A stretch of DNA of 17,791 bases, taken from assembly GCA_910584785.1 (NCBI GenBank), contig CAJUDX010000063.1, positions 1-17,791 on the forward strand, in the 5' to 3' direction. The notes below the pieces were generated by a model. The model was not told the DNA's origin, did no database searches, and was given only the letters and a program-made list of their open reading frames with translations. The translations under genes were made by a program, and so were the position numbers. The stretch comes from an uncultured Lachnospiraceae bacterium (lineage in GTDB: Bacteria; Bacillota; Clostridia; Lachnospirales; Lachnospiraceae). Below are positions 1 to 5,815 of this stretch, in pieces. Every line of letters begins with the position of its first letter. The first letter of the stretch is position 1.

Positions 1-230
1 CCTCTGTAAATGGAATATTTTGTTGCACCTCCCATTCCAAACATCAGACCACTTCCATGAATAAAGCTATAAATAAGAATGGCTAAGTTAAGTGCAGTCA
101 GACCATCCGCACCCAAACCATTGGAAATAAAAAAGGTATCCGCAAGTATGTAACATGATAAGCCAATCATTCCACATATATTTAGCATTACATATTGAAA
201 AAATTCTCTTAAAAGTGTTTCTGTTTTCAT
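1..230 (-). CDS. MATE family efflux transporter, N-terminal fragment (runs off the window)
   Basis: The reverse strand reads ATG at 228-230 and stays open to the window edge, giving 76 residues that begin MKTETLLREFFQYVMLN. The fragment holds two likely membrane helices and the phrases ADTFFISNGLGADGLTALNL and GSGLMFGMGGATKYSI, which match the first two helices of MATE (multi-antimicrobial extrusion) proteins. These export drugs or metabolites by Na+ or H+ antiport in the inner membrane. A consensus GGAGGA ribosome binding site sits 4 bases before the ATG. The leader carries a hairpin followed by a T-rich run (241-299), so expression may be attenuated. The substrate cannot be told from this part of the protein, and the remaining coding sequence lies outside the window. 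Confidence 0.85.
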   Translation of the reverse strand, partial: MKTETLLREFFQYVMLNICGMIGLSCYILADTFFISNGLGADGLTALNLAILIYSFIHGSGLMFGMGGATKYSIYR

Positions 231-240
231 AGACTCCTCC

Positions 241-299
241 TTAAAAAACAAAAAACATCAGAACTTTCTATCTTCTATGACCTAACGATAGAAAGTCTG
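241..299 (-). promoter_or_regulatory. Terminator-like hairpin in the MATE leader (attenuator candidate)
   Basis: On the minus strand, arms ACTTTCTATC (287-296) and GATAGAAAGT (263-272) form a perfect 10-bp stem. It extends by CAG/CTG across a bulged A and has a 14-base loop. Reading towards the MATE gene it is followed by two runs of six T separated by one G (241-256), and then directly by the ribosome binding site. An intrinsic terminator placed between promoter and start codon is the signature of attenuation or a riboswitch expression platform. The stem is GC-poor, so termination could be weak. A smaller stem CTCTTT/AAAGAG lies at 309-331. I do not recognise a known riboswitch. Confidence 0.45.
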
Positions 300-355
300 A
301 CGTAAAATCTCTTTACCCGGTGGCAAAAGAGCAACGTTGTTTTTAAACACAATAT

Positions 356-466
356 TTACTGTGAAAGCTCAGCGCCGATTAGGCAGTCTAAGTTCAGGTA
401 TTCCAAGTGCGCCCAGCAGATTTTCATTTATGGTGGCGCAATCGCTTGTGGGCGCATAAAGGTTTA
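356..466. repeat. 111-bp interspersed structured repeat, copy 1
   Basis: This is the first of three same-orientation copies. The edges are TTACTGT on the left and AGGTTTA on the right. Conserved elements are the GCCGATTAGGC hairpin (weakened here by changes in both arms), the block AAGTTCAGGTATTCCAAGTG, and the pair GCGCCC (409-414) with GGGCGC (449-454). It is the most diverged copy. Relative to copy 2, TGAAAG/TTTTCA replaces TAAAAG/CTTTTA, so at least one base pair changes by compensation. On the minus strand it carries a short open frame ending GIPELRLPNRR before a stop. Confidence 0.8.
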
Positions 467-544
467 TAACAAAGATAGCAGTGGCCTTTGTGCCCTGTGC
501 AGCAAGGAAGTGTTTCCAAGTATAATATTATATAGTAAAGTAAC

Positions 545-655
545 TTACTGTAAAAGTTCACCGCCGATTAGGCGGTCTAAGTTCAGGTATTCCAAGTGCG
601 CCCGGCAGACTTTTATTTATGGTGGCACGACCGCTTGTGGGCGTATGAAGGTTTA
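545..655. repeat. 111-bp interspersed structured repeat, copy 2
   Basis: This copy lies about 80 bp after copy 1 in the same orientation. It has a perfect hairpin ACCGCC-gatta-GGCGGT, an arm TAAAAGT complementary to the downstream ACTTTTA, and GCGCCC pairing with GGGCGT (one G-U). The last two pairings interleave, so they would form a pseudoknot or be alternatives. The minus-strand frame ends GIPELRPPNRR and stop, as in the other copies. No transposase is nearby, so it is either a non-autonomous mobile element or a structured RNA/DNA element. Confidence 0.82.
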
Positions 656-816
656 GAAAGCAATATGATAAATGTATAAATTCCTGAATTTTTAATCCCT
701 TTATTCTTTCAGCAGGAAAAAACGTAAGACTAGAAAATTTTTCCTTATTCCATTTCTTATGGTAACGTAGGATTAAGCTTGCTTAGGGTAATGTGTTAGT
801 GCGGGATTAAGCTTGC

Positions 817-852
817 AACAAAAAAAGCCATCTAACGATGGCTTTTTTGTTA
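817..852 (-). terminator. Bidirectional intrinsic terminator of the cold-shock gene
   Basis: AAAAAAGCCATC-taac-GATGGCTTTTTT forms a perfect GC-cored stem flanked by A and T runs. Read on the minus strand it lies about 85 bases past the cold-shock stop codon and ends in a U run. Two direct copies of GGATTAAGCTTGC lie just beyond it, at 770-782 and 804-816. Confidence 0.9.
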
Positions 853-935
853 ATCACGCGATAACAAATATAACTTACTTCAACTAACTATCAAATCCTG
901 ATATATATTGAAAAAGGTACACTGTAATGTAATGA

Positions 936-1133
936 TTATAATTTAGTAACGTTTGTTGCCTGCGGGCCCTTTGCTCCGTTAACTACGTCAAATTCAACCT
1001 GAGCGCCTTCGTCTAAAGACTTAAAGCCTTCCATGTTTAATCCAGAGTAGTGAACGAACACATCGTTTCCCTGTTCGTCGGAAATAAATCCGTAACCTTT
1101 TTGGTTGTTAAACCACTTAACTGTACCTTTCAT
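936..1133 (-). CDS. Cold-shock domain protein (CspA/CspB family)
   Basis: A 65-residue single cold-shock domain of typical full length for the family. It shows the RNP1 motif KGYGFI (residues 12-17), the RNP2 motif VFVHY (25-29), the opening MKGTVKWFN and the usual end GPQATNVTKL. Family members are cytoplasmic RNA chaperones that bind single-stranded RNA or DNA and melt secondary structure. The start is fixed by GGAGG seven bases upstream. It is monocistronic, with a strong promoter at 1201-1229, a roughly 60-base leader containing a hairpin, and a terminator at 817-852. Which Csp paralogue this is cannot be decided from one window. Confidence 0.97.
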   Translation of the reverse strand: MKGTVKWFNNQKGYGFISDEQGNDVFVHYSGLNMEGFKSLDEGAQVEFDVVNGAKGPQATNVTKL

Positions 1134-1173
1134 ATGATACCTCCAAAAATATAAAAAAAATAAAGATATAGGT

Positions 1174-1229
1174 CAGCCACTTTCTTTTGTGACTGCCTTA
1201 AGAATACCATAGTTTTCCTGCGAAGTCAA
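1174..1229 (-). promoter_or_regulatory. Promoter and 5' leader hairpin of the cold-shock gene
   Basis: On the minus strand, -35 TTGACT (1224-1229) and -10 TATTCT (1201-1206) are separated by exactly 17 bp. The predicted RNA starts near 1194 and immediately forms CAGTCAC-loop-GTGGCTG (1174-1195), a 7-bp stem with one G-U pair. An AU-rich stretch then leads to the ribosome binding site. A 5'-terminal hairpin in a csp leader may affect RNA stability or cold regulation; that part is inference. Confidence 0.75.
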
Positions 1230-1463
1230 ATCATTTTGAATAATTTTACGAAAATATTCTGAAAAAAACTTACTCTTCGTCTAAAATATGGAAATCGGTC
1301 GAATAATTATTCCAATTAATTCCAAGATGCCCTAAAATTGGAAACAATTAGTAGAATTATGGAAATGATATAGATATTCTCAATGGCAGGAGGCAGGGAA
1401 AGAAATCAGATAATTCAGCTGAGAAAAACGCAGAGCAGGGTCTTTTATCAGAATGGGGGATGT

Positions 1464-1563
1464 GCTATAATATTCTTGGTGTAATGTTGTCCTTGAAAAA
1501 TTACACAATTTTAACCACAGATATCAGCACGCTTTTCTCTTTAGTGTAATGTTATTCTTGAAA
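1464..1563 (+). promoter_or_regulatory. Extended -10 promoter and leader with mutually exclusive stems upstream of the DUF5662 gene
   Basis: TGC-TATAAT (consensus -10 at 1466-1471, extended TG) has no good -35 box. The RNA would start near 1478, exactly at GTGTAAT (1479-1485), which pairs perfectly with ATTACAC (1500-1506). A second GTGTAAT (1544-1550), inside a 19-bp imperfect direct repeat (1480-1498 and 1545-1563), could compete for the same ATTACAC. This gives two alternative folds ahead of the AAGGAG at 1571-1576. Upstream, 1261-1463 shows only a palindrome, TTCCAATT (1310-1317) with AATTGGAA (1336-1343). Confidence 0.45.
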
Positions 1564-1586
1564 TAAAGGGAAGGAGCTGTTACAAA

Positions 1587-1727
1587 ATGTGGCTGATGCA
1601 CAATATATGGGTGAAACGCTTATGGTTTCTGTTGTATTTCATGCATTTAGCCGTTATTTTTCAACAGTCCCTGAATATCATGCGGACACTGGTATCATGG
1701 CACAGAACAGGAAGTATGAGGTTTTAA
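1587..1727 (+). CDS. Possible 46-residue hydrophobic small protein or leader peptide
   Basis: ATG at 1587 follows AAGGAG by ten bases, the best ribosome binding site in this stretch. The frame runs 46 codons to TAA at 1725-1727, three bases before the ATG of the DUF5662 gene. The peptide opens MWLMHNIWVKRLWFLLYF and has one hydrophobic stretch (about residues 11-25) that could form a membrane helix. It ends in a basic, tryptophan-containing tail. I recognise no family. The tight spacing suggests translational coupling with the next gene, which has only a weak ribosome binding site of its own. An overlapping GTG frame (from 1589) looks less convincing. It may be a leader peptide rather than a functional protein. 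Confidence 0.35.
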   Translation: MWLMHNIWVKRLWFLLYFMHLAVIFQQSLNIMRTLVSWHRTGSMRF

Positions 1728-1730
1728 AGG

Positions 1731-2342
1731 ATGGATATTCGGAATATAGCAAGGCATTTTCATACCATAACACAGCATAAGCTTTTGGTTATGCGGGAGT
1801 GTTTTAAGGTGGGATTGTACTGGCAGGGATTGCTCCACGATGTATCAAAGTACAGTCCTTCAGAGTTTTGGACAGGGGTAAAGTATTATCAGGGAGATCG
1901 GAGCCCTAACGCAGCTGAGCGGGAGATTGTTGGATTCTCCACGGCATGGCTGCATCACAAAGGCAGGAATAAGCATCATTTTGAATATTGGATTGATTTT
2001 TCTAATGATAAGACAAAGGGACTGGTGGGGAATAAGATGCCTCTGCGCTATGTGGTGGAGATGGTCTGTGACCGGATTGCTGCCTGCAAGGTTTATCGGG
2101 GAGAGAATTATACCAGCAGTGCTGCATGGGAGTATTATGCCTTTACCAAACCGTATATAACACCGCTTTTGCACCCGGAGACACAAGCCCTTTTGGAAAA
2201 ACTGCTGTTGATGTTAAAGGACGAGGGGGAGAAAAAAACTTTTGCCTATATTCGTCGGCTGCTGAGAAAGGGAACTTATGGCAGCAGTGAAAAAGAAGTG
2301 AGACAAAGAAAAAAAGAAGTGAGACAAAGGCAAAAGAAGTGA
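1731..2342 (+). CDS. DUF5662-type protein of unknown function with HD-like residues
   Basis: A 203-residue soluble protein. Motifs include LLHDVSKYSPSEF (residues 34-46), WLHHKGRNKHHFEYW (73-87) and VEMVCDRIAACK (109-120), which recall the uncharacterised DUF5662 family. The arrangement of HD at 36-37, HH at 75-76 and D114 resembles the spread of metal ligands in HD-domain phosphohydrolases. That is inference; no activity is established. The last 20 residues or so (KEVRQRKKEVRQRQKK) are translated from an AG-rich tandem repeat and look like an added basic tail, and the stop codon lies in the repeat. It faces the RNase H-like gene convergently. The start is at ATG 1731, with a GAGG-like site and the possible small ORF just upstream. 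Confidence 0.75.
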   Translation: MDIRNIARHFHTITQHKLLVMRECFKVGLYWQGLLHDVSKYSPSEFWTGVKYYQGDRSPNAAEREIVGFSTAWLHHKGRNKHHFEYWIDFSNDKTKGLVGNKMPLRYVVEMVCDRIAACKVYRGENYTSSAAWEYYAFTKPYITPLLHPETQALLEKLLLMLKDEGEKKTFAYIRRLLRKGTYGSSEKEVRQRKKEVRQRQKK

Positions 2343-2418
2343 GGCAAAGGAAAAAAGTGAGACAAAGGAAAAAGAAGTGAGATAAAGGAAAAAAGAAGTG
2401 AGGCAAAAAAGGAAAAGA
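2295..2418 (+). repeat. AG-rich minisatellite at the 3' end of the DUF5662 gene
   Basis: About six units of roughly 20 bp follow the pattern GAAGTGAGACAAAGGAAAAA, with GAAGTG recurring at 2295, 2316, 2336, 2374 and 2395 and a shortened unit near 2355. Units differ by single substitutions and A-run length. The stop codon used (2340-2342) is the TGA inside a unit, so changes in unit length would alter the protein tail. Confidence 0.85.
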
Positions 2419-2444
2419 GGGCAATATAAAGGACCAAACGGCTG

Positions 2445-3587
2445 TTATGGGCACAGCGGGAAGAAGGCCCTGAGGAAGGTGCTTAAGGTCTTGGAATTGG
2501 AAAAAAAACCCTCTTGATATTCAGCATAAATAGGACGGCCCTGATATTCGATTTGGAAGGCGGGCTGCAAAAGCGTTGTGGGCTGCGGGAAGAAGAGGCC
2601 TGTTTTTTTGCTGTAGCAGGTTTGCGGTGTTGCCTTTTTCCTGGCTTCTTTAGCGACATAGCTTCCCACGCTTTTATGAATTGCCATGTCCTCACAGGGA
2701 AGGTAATAGTAGTTTTTATAGTCAGGATAGAAATATTTTAATTCCCCCTGGTACATAGGCAGGCGGCAGGTGATCTGTGTGTCCTGTCCCTGGATGGAAG
2801 CAAAGGGGTTAACAGCAATATCATCGGATGTAAAGCCGGGTTTCTGTCCCCGGATGGCGGCAAGGGGGTATTCGATTTGGAATGGAGCAGACACCGCACA
2901 TGGGCTTTGGCAGAGGAGTTCAAGAGTTAAGCGGTTTTCTGTATTGCATATCTGTTCACGGACAAGCGAAAAGGAAGCAGCAGGCAGGTCGGCATAGGCA
3001 AGCAGGGGAAGGATCCCGAATAATCCCTGCAGGTCCTCCTGGTTGTGCTGAATCAGCAGGTGAAGGAGAGAAGTTTTTTGGCTGGAAAGATAGTCCTGAT
3101 ACACGGCGATAAGCTGGCGGCCGGTGTAAGGGGCTTTACGGGAAATGCCAAGCAGTGGTTCTAAGGAAGCCTGCTTGAGTGAGCGCAGGGAAAGCGCCGC
3201 TTTCCAGGGCCGGATTTTTTGATAGAGGTCAATGCTTGTCAGGCCGGACAGCGGGCAGGCAAGCTTGTGGAACTGGCTGCGGCTGCGGATAAAGGGCAGG
3301 TCGAAGGCATCACCATTATAGTGAATCAGCGTGGTAAAGGGGGCGAGGAAGGAGAAAAAGGAAGCCAGGAGGGAAGCTTCTTCTTCGGGAGATTCGCAAA
3401 ACCACTGGCAGAGTTTCCAGGAGGCAGAAGAACATGCATAATAAATGCAGCCGATAAGGTAGATGCTGGCATGATTTGCAGAAAAGCCTGTTGTCTCGAT
3501 ATCAAGGAGCAGGATGTCTTTTTGGGGAGCGAGGTTTTCCAGGGGGTAAGCAGGGGTAAGGTTAAGGGTGGATTGCAGGACGTTCAT
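2445..3587 (-). CDS. Ribonuclease H-like (YprB-type, DEDD) exonuclease domain protein
   Basis: A 380-residue protein. The N-terminal half has DEDD exonuclease motifs: LLLDIETTG (D29, E31), HYNGDAFDLPFI (D96) and HNQEDLQGL (D185), with the SLRSLKQASLEPLLG linker typical of the YprB/RNase_H_2 group. These proteins are predicted 3'-5' exonucleases, and the natural substrate is unknown. The C-terminal part (about 200-380) is a less conserved region with an aromatic PDYKNYYYLP stretch and an IHKSVGSYVAKEARKKAT segment. The start is set by GGAG ten bases upstream of the ATG. A consensus promoter lies at 3622-3650, divergent from ruvAB. The gene is convergent with DUF5662, and I see no clear terminator between them. 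Confidence 0.85.
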   Translation of the reverse strand: MNVLQSTLNLTPAYPLENLAPQKDILLLDIETTGFSANHASIYLIGCIYYACSSASWKLCQWFCESPEEEASLLASFFSFLAPFTTLIHYNGDAFDLPFIRSRSQFHKLACPLSGLTSIDLYQKIRPWKAALSLRSLKQASLEPLLGISRKAPYTGRQLIAVYQDYLSSQKTSLLHLLIQHNQEDLQGLFGILPLLAYADLPAASFSLVREQICNTENRLTLELLCQSPCAVSAPFQIEYPLAAIRGQKPGFTSDDIAVNPFASIQGQDTQITCRLPMYQGELKYFYPDYKNYYYLPCEDMAIHKSVGSYVAKEARKKATPQTCYSKKTGLFFPQPTTLLQPAFQIEYQGRPIYAEYQEGFFSNSKTLSTFLRAFFPLCP

Positions 3588-3621
3588 CGGGCGGAGTCTC
3601 CTTTTCGTTGATTATTGTTAT

Positions 3622-3650
3622 AGTATATTCGTGTACTGGCGGCTTGTCAA
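3622..3650 (-). promoter_or_regulatory. Sigma-A promoter of the RNase H-like gene with palindrome at -35
   Basis: On the minus strand, TTGACA (3645-3650) and TATACT (3622-3627) are separated by 17 bp, near perfect consensus. The -35 box is one arm of the palindrome TGTCAA-c-TTGACA (3645-3657), a possible operator. Confidence 0.8.
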
Positions 3651-3715
3651 CTTGACAGATTTTTCGCCTGGGGAAAAGTGGCTGGCAAACTGGATTTGTC
3701 CCATGCAGCATAAGA

Positions 3716-3767
3716 CGAATATTTGTTCGAAAAAGCGCTTGCCTAGAACTTAGGCTTATGTTATGAT
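3716..3767 (+). promoter_or_regulatory. ruvAB promoter with LexA (SOS) box
   Basis: CGAATATTTGTTCG (3716-3729) matches the Gram-positive LexA box CGAAC-N4-GTTCG with one mismatch. Nine bases later come -35 TTGCCT (3739-3744) and -10 TATGAT (3762-3767), with a 17-bp spacer. The spacer holds a further inverted repeat, GCCTA-gaact-TAGGC. SOS control of ruvAB is established in several bacteria, and the placement here fits it. Confidence 0.75.
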
Positions 3768-3834
3768 TGGATAGATAAAGATTTTGTATGGTGCGGCAGG
3801 GGTGCCGCGGGTAGAAGAGGAGCTTTTGGTTGCG

Positions 3835-4464
3835 ATGATTGCATTGGTCAGAGGAACATTAATAAGTAAGGAAGAGGACTCTGTGGTAGTGGAGGCAGGG
3901 CAGGTGGGGCTGGAGATTCGGGTGCCGCTGTCTGTTTTGGAACAGCTTCCGCAGACCGGGATAGAAGTAAAGCTATATACGTATTTTCAGGTGCGCGAAG
4001 ATGGGATGAGCCTGTATGGGTTTTTAACACCGCAGGATAAGCAGATCTTTAAGCAGCTCTTGGGCGTTAACGGTGTAGGGCCTAAGGCGGCACTGGCGAT
4101 TTTATCGGCATTGTCTTTAGATAATCTGCGGATAGCACTAGTGTCTGAGGATGCAAAGGCGATTGCGAAGGCACCGGGGATTGGCCTTAAGACAGCGCGG
4201 AGAATTATTTTGGATTTGAAGGATAAGATTTCCCTGGATCAGATGACAGAGAGCTGGATGGCGGCAAATGGAGCCGGGGGAGCAGAAGAGGAAACTTTGG
4301 ATATGGGCCTGGCAGGTGCAGCGAAGGAGGCCGTGCAGGCGCTGGTTGCTTTGGGCTACAGTCATATGGAAGCGGCAAAGGCAGTGAAAAAGGTGGAATT
4401 GACAGAAGGGATGACTTCGGAGGATGTGTTAAAAGCATCGCTAAAGTATTTATCGTTTTTGTAA
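3835..4464 (+). CDS. ruvA: Holliday junction branch migration protein RuvA
   Basis: A 209-residue protein of the usual length. The N-terminal OB-fold (about 1-62) begins MIALVRGTL. Two helix-hairpin-helix motifs follow: LLGVNGVGPKAALAIL (about 75-90) and APGIGLKTARRIILDLKDK (about 113-131). A flexible acidic linker leads to domain III (about 160-209), which contacts RuvB. RuvA tetramers bind Holliday junctions and load the RuvB motor. I chose ATG 3835 over the upstream TTG because it gives the conserved family N-terminus and follows AGAGGAG (spacing about 12). The gene is 28 bases before ruvB, forms an operon with it, and is probably LexA-controlled. Confidence 0.97.
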   Translation: MIALVRGTLISKEEDSVVVEAGQVGLEIRVPLSVLEQLPQTGIEVKLYTYFQVREDGMSLYGFLTPQDKQIFKQLLGVNGVGPKAALAILSALSLDNLRIALVSEDAKAIAKAPGIGLKTARRIILDLKDKISLDQMTESWMAANGAGGAEEETLDMGLAGAAKEAVQALVALGYSHMEAAKAVKKVELTEGMTSEDVLKASLKYLSFL

Positions 4465-4492
4465 AAAATTGGAATAGACAAGGAAAGTGCAT

Positions 4493-5497
4493 ATGAGCAG
4501 CAATGGGGAACGGCGCATTATTAATACGGATGTTACGGTTGAAGATCAGAAGATAGAGAGCAGCCTTCGACCGCAGATGCTGAAAGATTATATTGGGCAG
4601 GAAAAGATTAAGTCAAATTTAAAAGTGTATATCGATGCGGCTAAGTCCAGGGGAGAATCTCTGGATCATGTGCTGTTTTATGGGCCGCCGGGGCTGGGCA
4701 AGACGACTCTTTCGGGAATTATTGCCAATGAAATGGGGGTAAATATTAAGATTACTTCCGGTCCGGCGATTGAAAAGCCCGGTGAGATTGCGGCAGTGTT
4801 AAATAATCTTCAGGAGGGAGATGTTTTATTTGTCGATGAGATTCACCGGCTGAACCGGCAGGTGGAAGAGGTGTTATATCCGGCGATGGAGGATTTTGCG
4901 ATAGATATTATGCTGGGAAAGGATTCTTCGGCGCGTTCCATTCGTTTGGATTTGCCACATTTCACGCTGGTGGGGGCGACGACCAGGGCCGGTCTGTTAA
5001 CAGCTCCGCTTCGGGATCGGTTTGGGGTGGTGCAGAAACTGGAATTTTATACACCGGAAGAGCTTACGACCATTATTATTCGCTCGGCATCCGTGCTTCA
5101 TGTGGAGATTGACGAAGAAGGGGCGAAGGAGCTGGCAAAGCGATCCCGCGGGACACCTCGTCTGGCAAACCGCCTGTTAAAGCGTGTTCGGGATTTTGCT
5201 CAGGTGAAGTATGATGGGGTGATTACCAGGGAAGTGGCAGATTTTGCTCTGGATATTTTGGATGTGGATAAGCTTGGGCTTGATCAAAACGACCGGAATC
5301 TCTTACAGACGATGATTGAAAAGTTTTCCGGCGGGCCGGTGGGGCTGGATACGCTGGCGGCAGCATTGGGCGAGGATGCAGGGACACTTGAGGATGTGTA
5401 CGAACCTTATTTGCTGATGAATGGCTTGATTAACCGTACGCCCCGCGGGAGGGTGGCGACGCGTCTGGCTTACCGTCATCTGGGCTTGGGGTTGTGA
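4493..5497 (+). CDS. ruvB: Holliday junction branch migration DNA helicase RuvB
   Basis: A 334-residue AAA+ ATPase of normal size. Walker A is GPPGLGKT (64-71), Walker B is VLFVDEIH (D115, E116), and the sensor-1 region is LVGATTRAGLL. A C-terminal winged-helix domain includes the conserved EPYLLMNGLINRTPRGR. It forms hexameric rings that pump DNA through the RuvA-bound junction using ATP. ATG 4493 has AAGGA eight bases upstream; a GTG six bases earlier is too close to the site. The stop codon and last codons are copied again just downstream (5550-5582), an imperfect duplication that does not affect the protein. Confidence 0.98.
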   Translation: MSSNGERRIINTDVTVEDQKIESSLRPQMLKDYIGQEKIKSNLKVYIDAAKSRGESLDHVLFYGPPGLGKTTLSGIIANEMGVNIKITSGPAIEKPGEIAAVLNNLQEGDVLFVDEIHRLNRQVEEVLYPAMEDFAIDIMLGKDSSARSIRLDLPHFTLVGATTRAGLLTAPLRDRFGVVQKLEFYTPEELTTIIIRSASVLHVEIDEEGAKELAKRSRGTPRLANRLLKRVRDFAQVKYDGVITREVADFALDILDVDKLGLDQNDRNLLQTMIEKFSGGPVGLDTLAAALGEDAGTLEDVYEPYLLMNGLINRTPRGRVATRLAYRHLGLGL

Positions 5498-5582
5498 TAA
5501 CAGAATAAGAAATAAGAAAACAGGAAGATAAGCGAGGAAGAAGGATTTTTCTGGGCTATGATAACAGAATAAGAAATAAGAA
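5479..5582 (+). repeat. Imperfect tandem duplication of the ruvB 3' end
   Basis: TCTGGGCT (5479-5486 and 5550-5557) and the 24-bp block starting TGATAACAGAATAAG (5495-5518 and 5559-5582) occur twice in the same order. They are separated by an AG-rich spacer, and the second copy lacks about seven bases. The first copy contains the ruvB stop codon. Confidence 0.85.
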
Positions 5583-5590
5583 CAGAAAAT

Positions 5591-5634
5591 AAAAATTGTC
5601 AGATTTTGGGAAACTGAAATCCGGCAATTTTTTA
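5591..5634 (+). terminator. Intrinsic terminator after ruvAB
   Basis: AAATTG/CAATTT plus GATTT/AAATC form a long stem around the loop TGGGAAACTG, interrupted by a small internal bulge and followed by TTTTTTATTTT. Confidence 0.85.
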
Positions 5635-5744
5635 TTTTATATAGGAAAATGTGCCCTTATTCCACGCTTTCGACTTTACGGCTTAGAGGCGGAGGATTTT
5701 CTTGATAGGTTAAAACAAAACAATATAAAACACGACAAAACAAA

Positions 5745-5784
5745 ATTATTTGTTATTGACAAAAGTTATATTTTGTTATATATT
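5745..5784 (+). promoter_or_regulatory. Promoter and putative GntR operator of the SIS1-YitT unit
   Basis: -35 TTGACA (5756-5761) and -10 TATATT (5779-5784) are 17 bp apart. An inverted repeat TTTGT-tattg-ACAAA (5749-5763) overlaps the -35. The word ATTATTTGTTAT (5745-5756) recurs as ATTATTTGTAAT at the frlD promoter (8900-8911), 11 of 12 identical. A repressor bound here would block RNA polymerase. The GntR/UTRA gene at 7926 is the natural candidate. The stretch 5635-5744 is AT-rich and holds nothing else I can name. Confidence 0.65.
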
Positions 5785-5815
5785 TGTACTATAAAAACAA
5801 GGAGGATAAGATTTT

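Noticed and set aside
356..655. Repeats as a CRISPR array
   Set aside because: Only two nearby copies of 111 bp, with internal divergence, no regular short spacers and no cas genes.
3219..3611. Plus-strand 130-codon frame opposite the RNase H-like gene
   Set aside because: It is antisense to a gene with clear exonuclease motifs, and its composition and lack of any motif mark it as a shadow frame.
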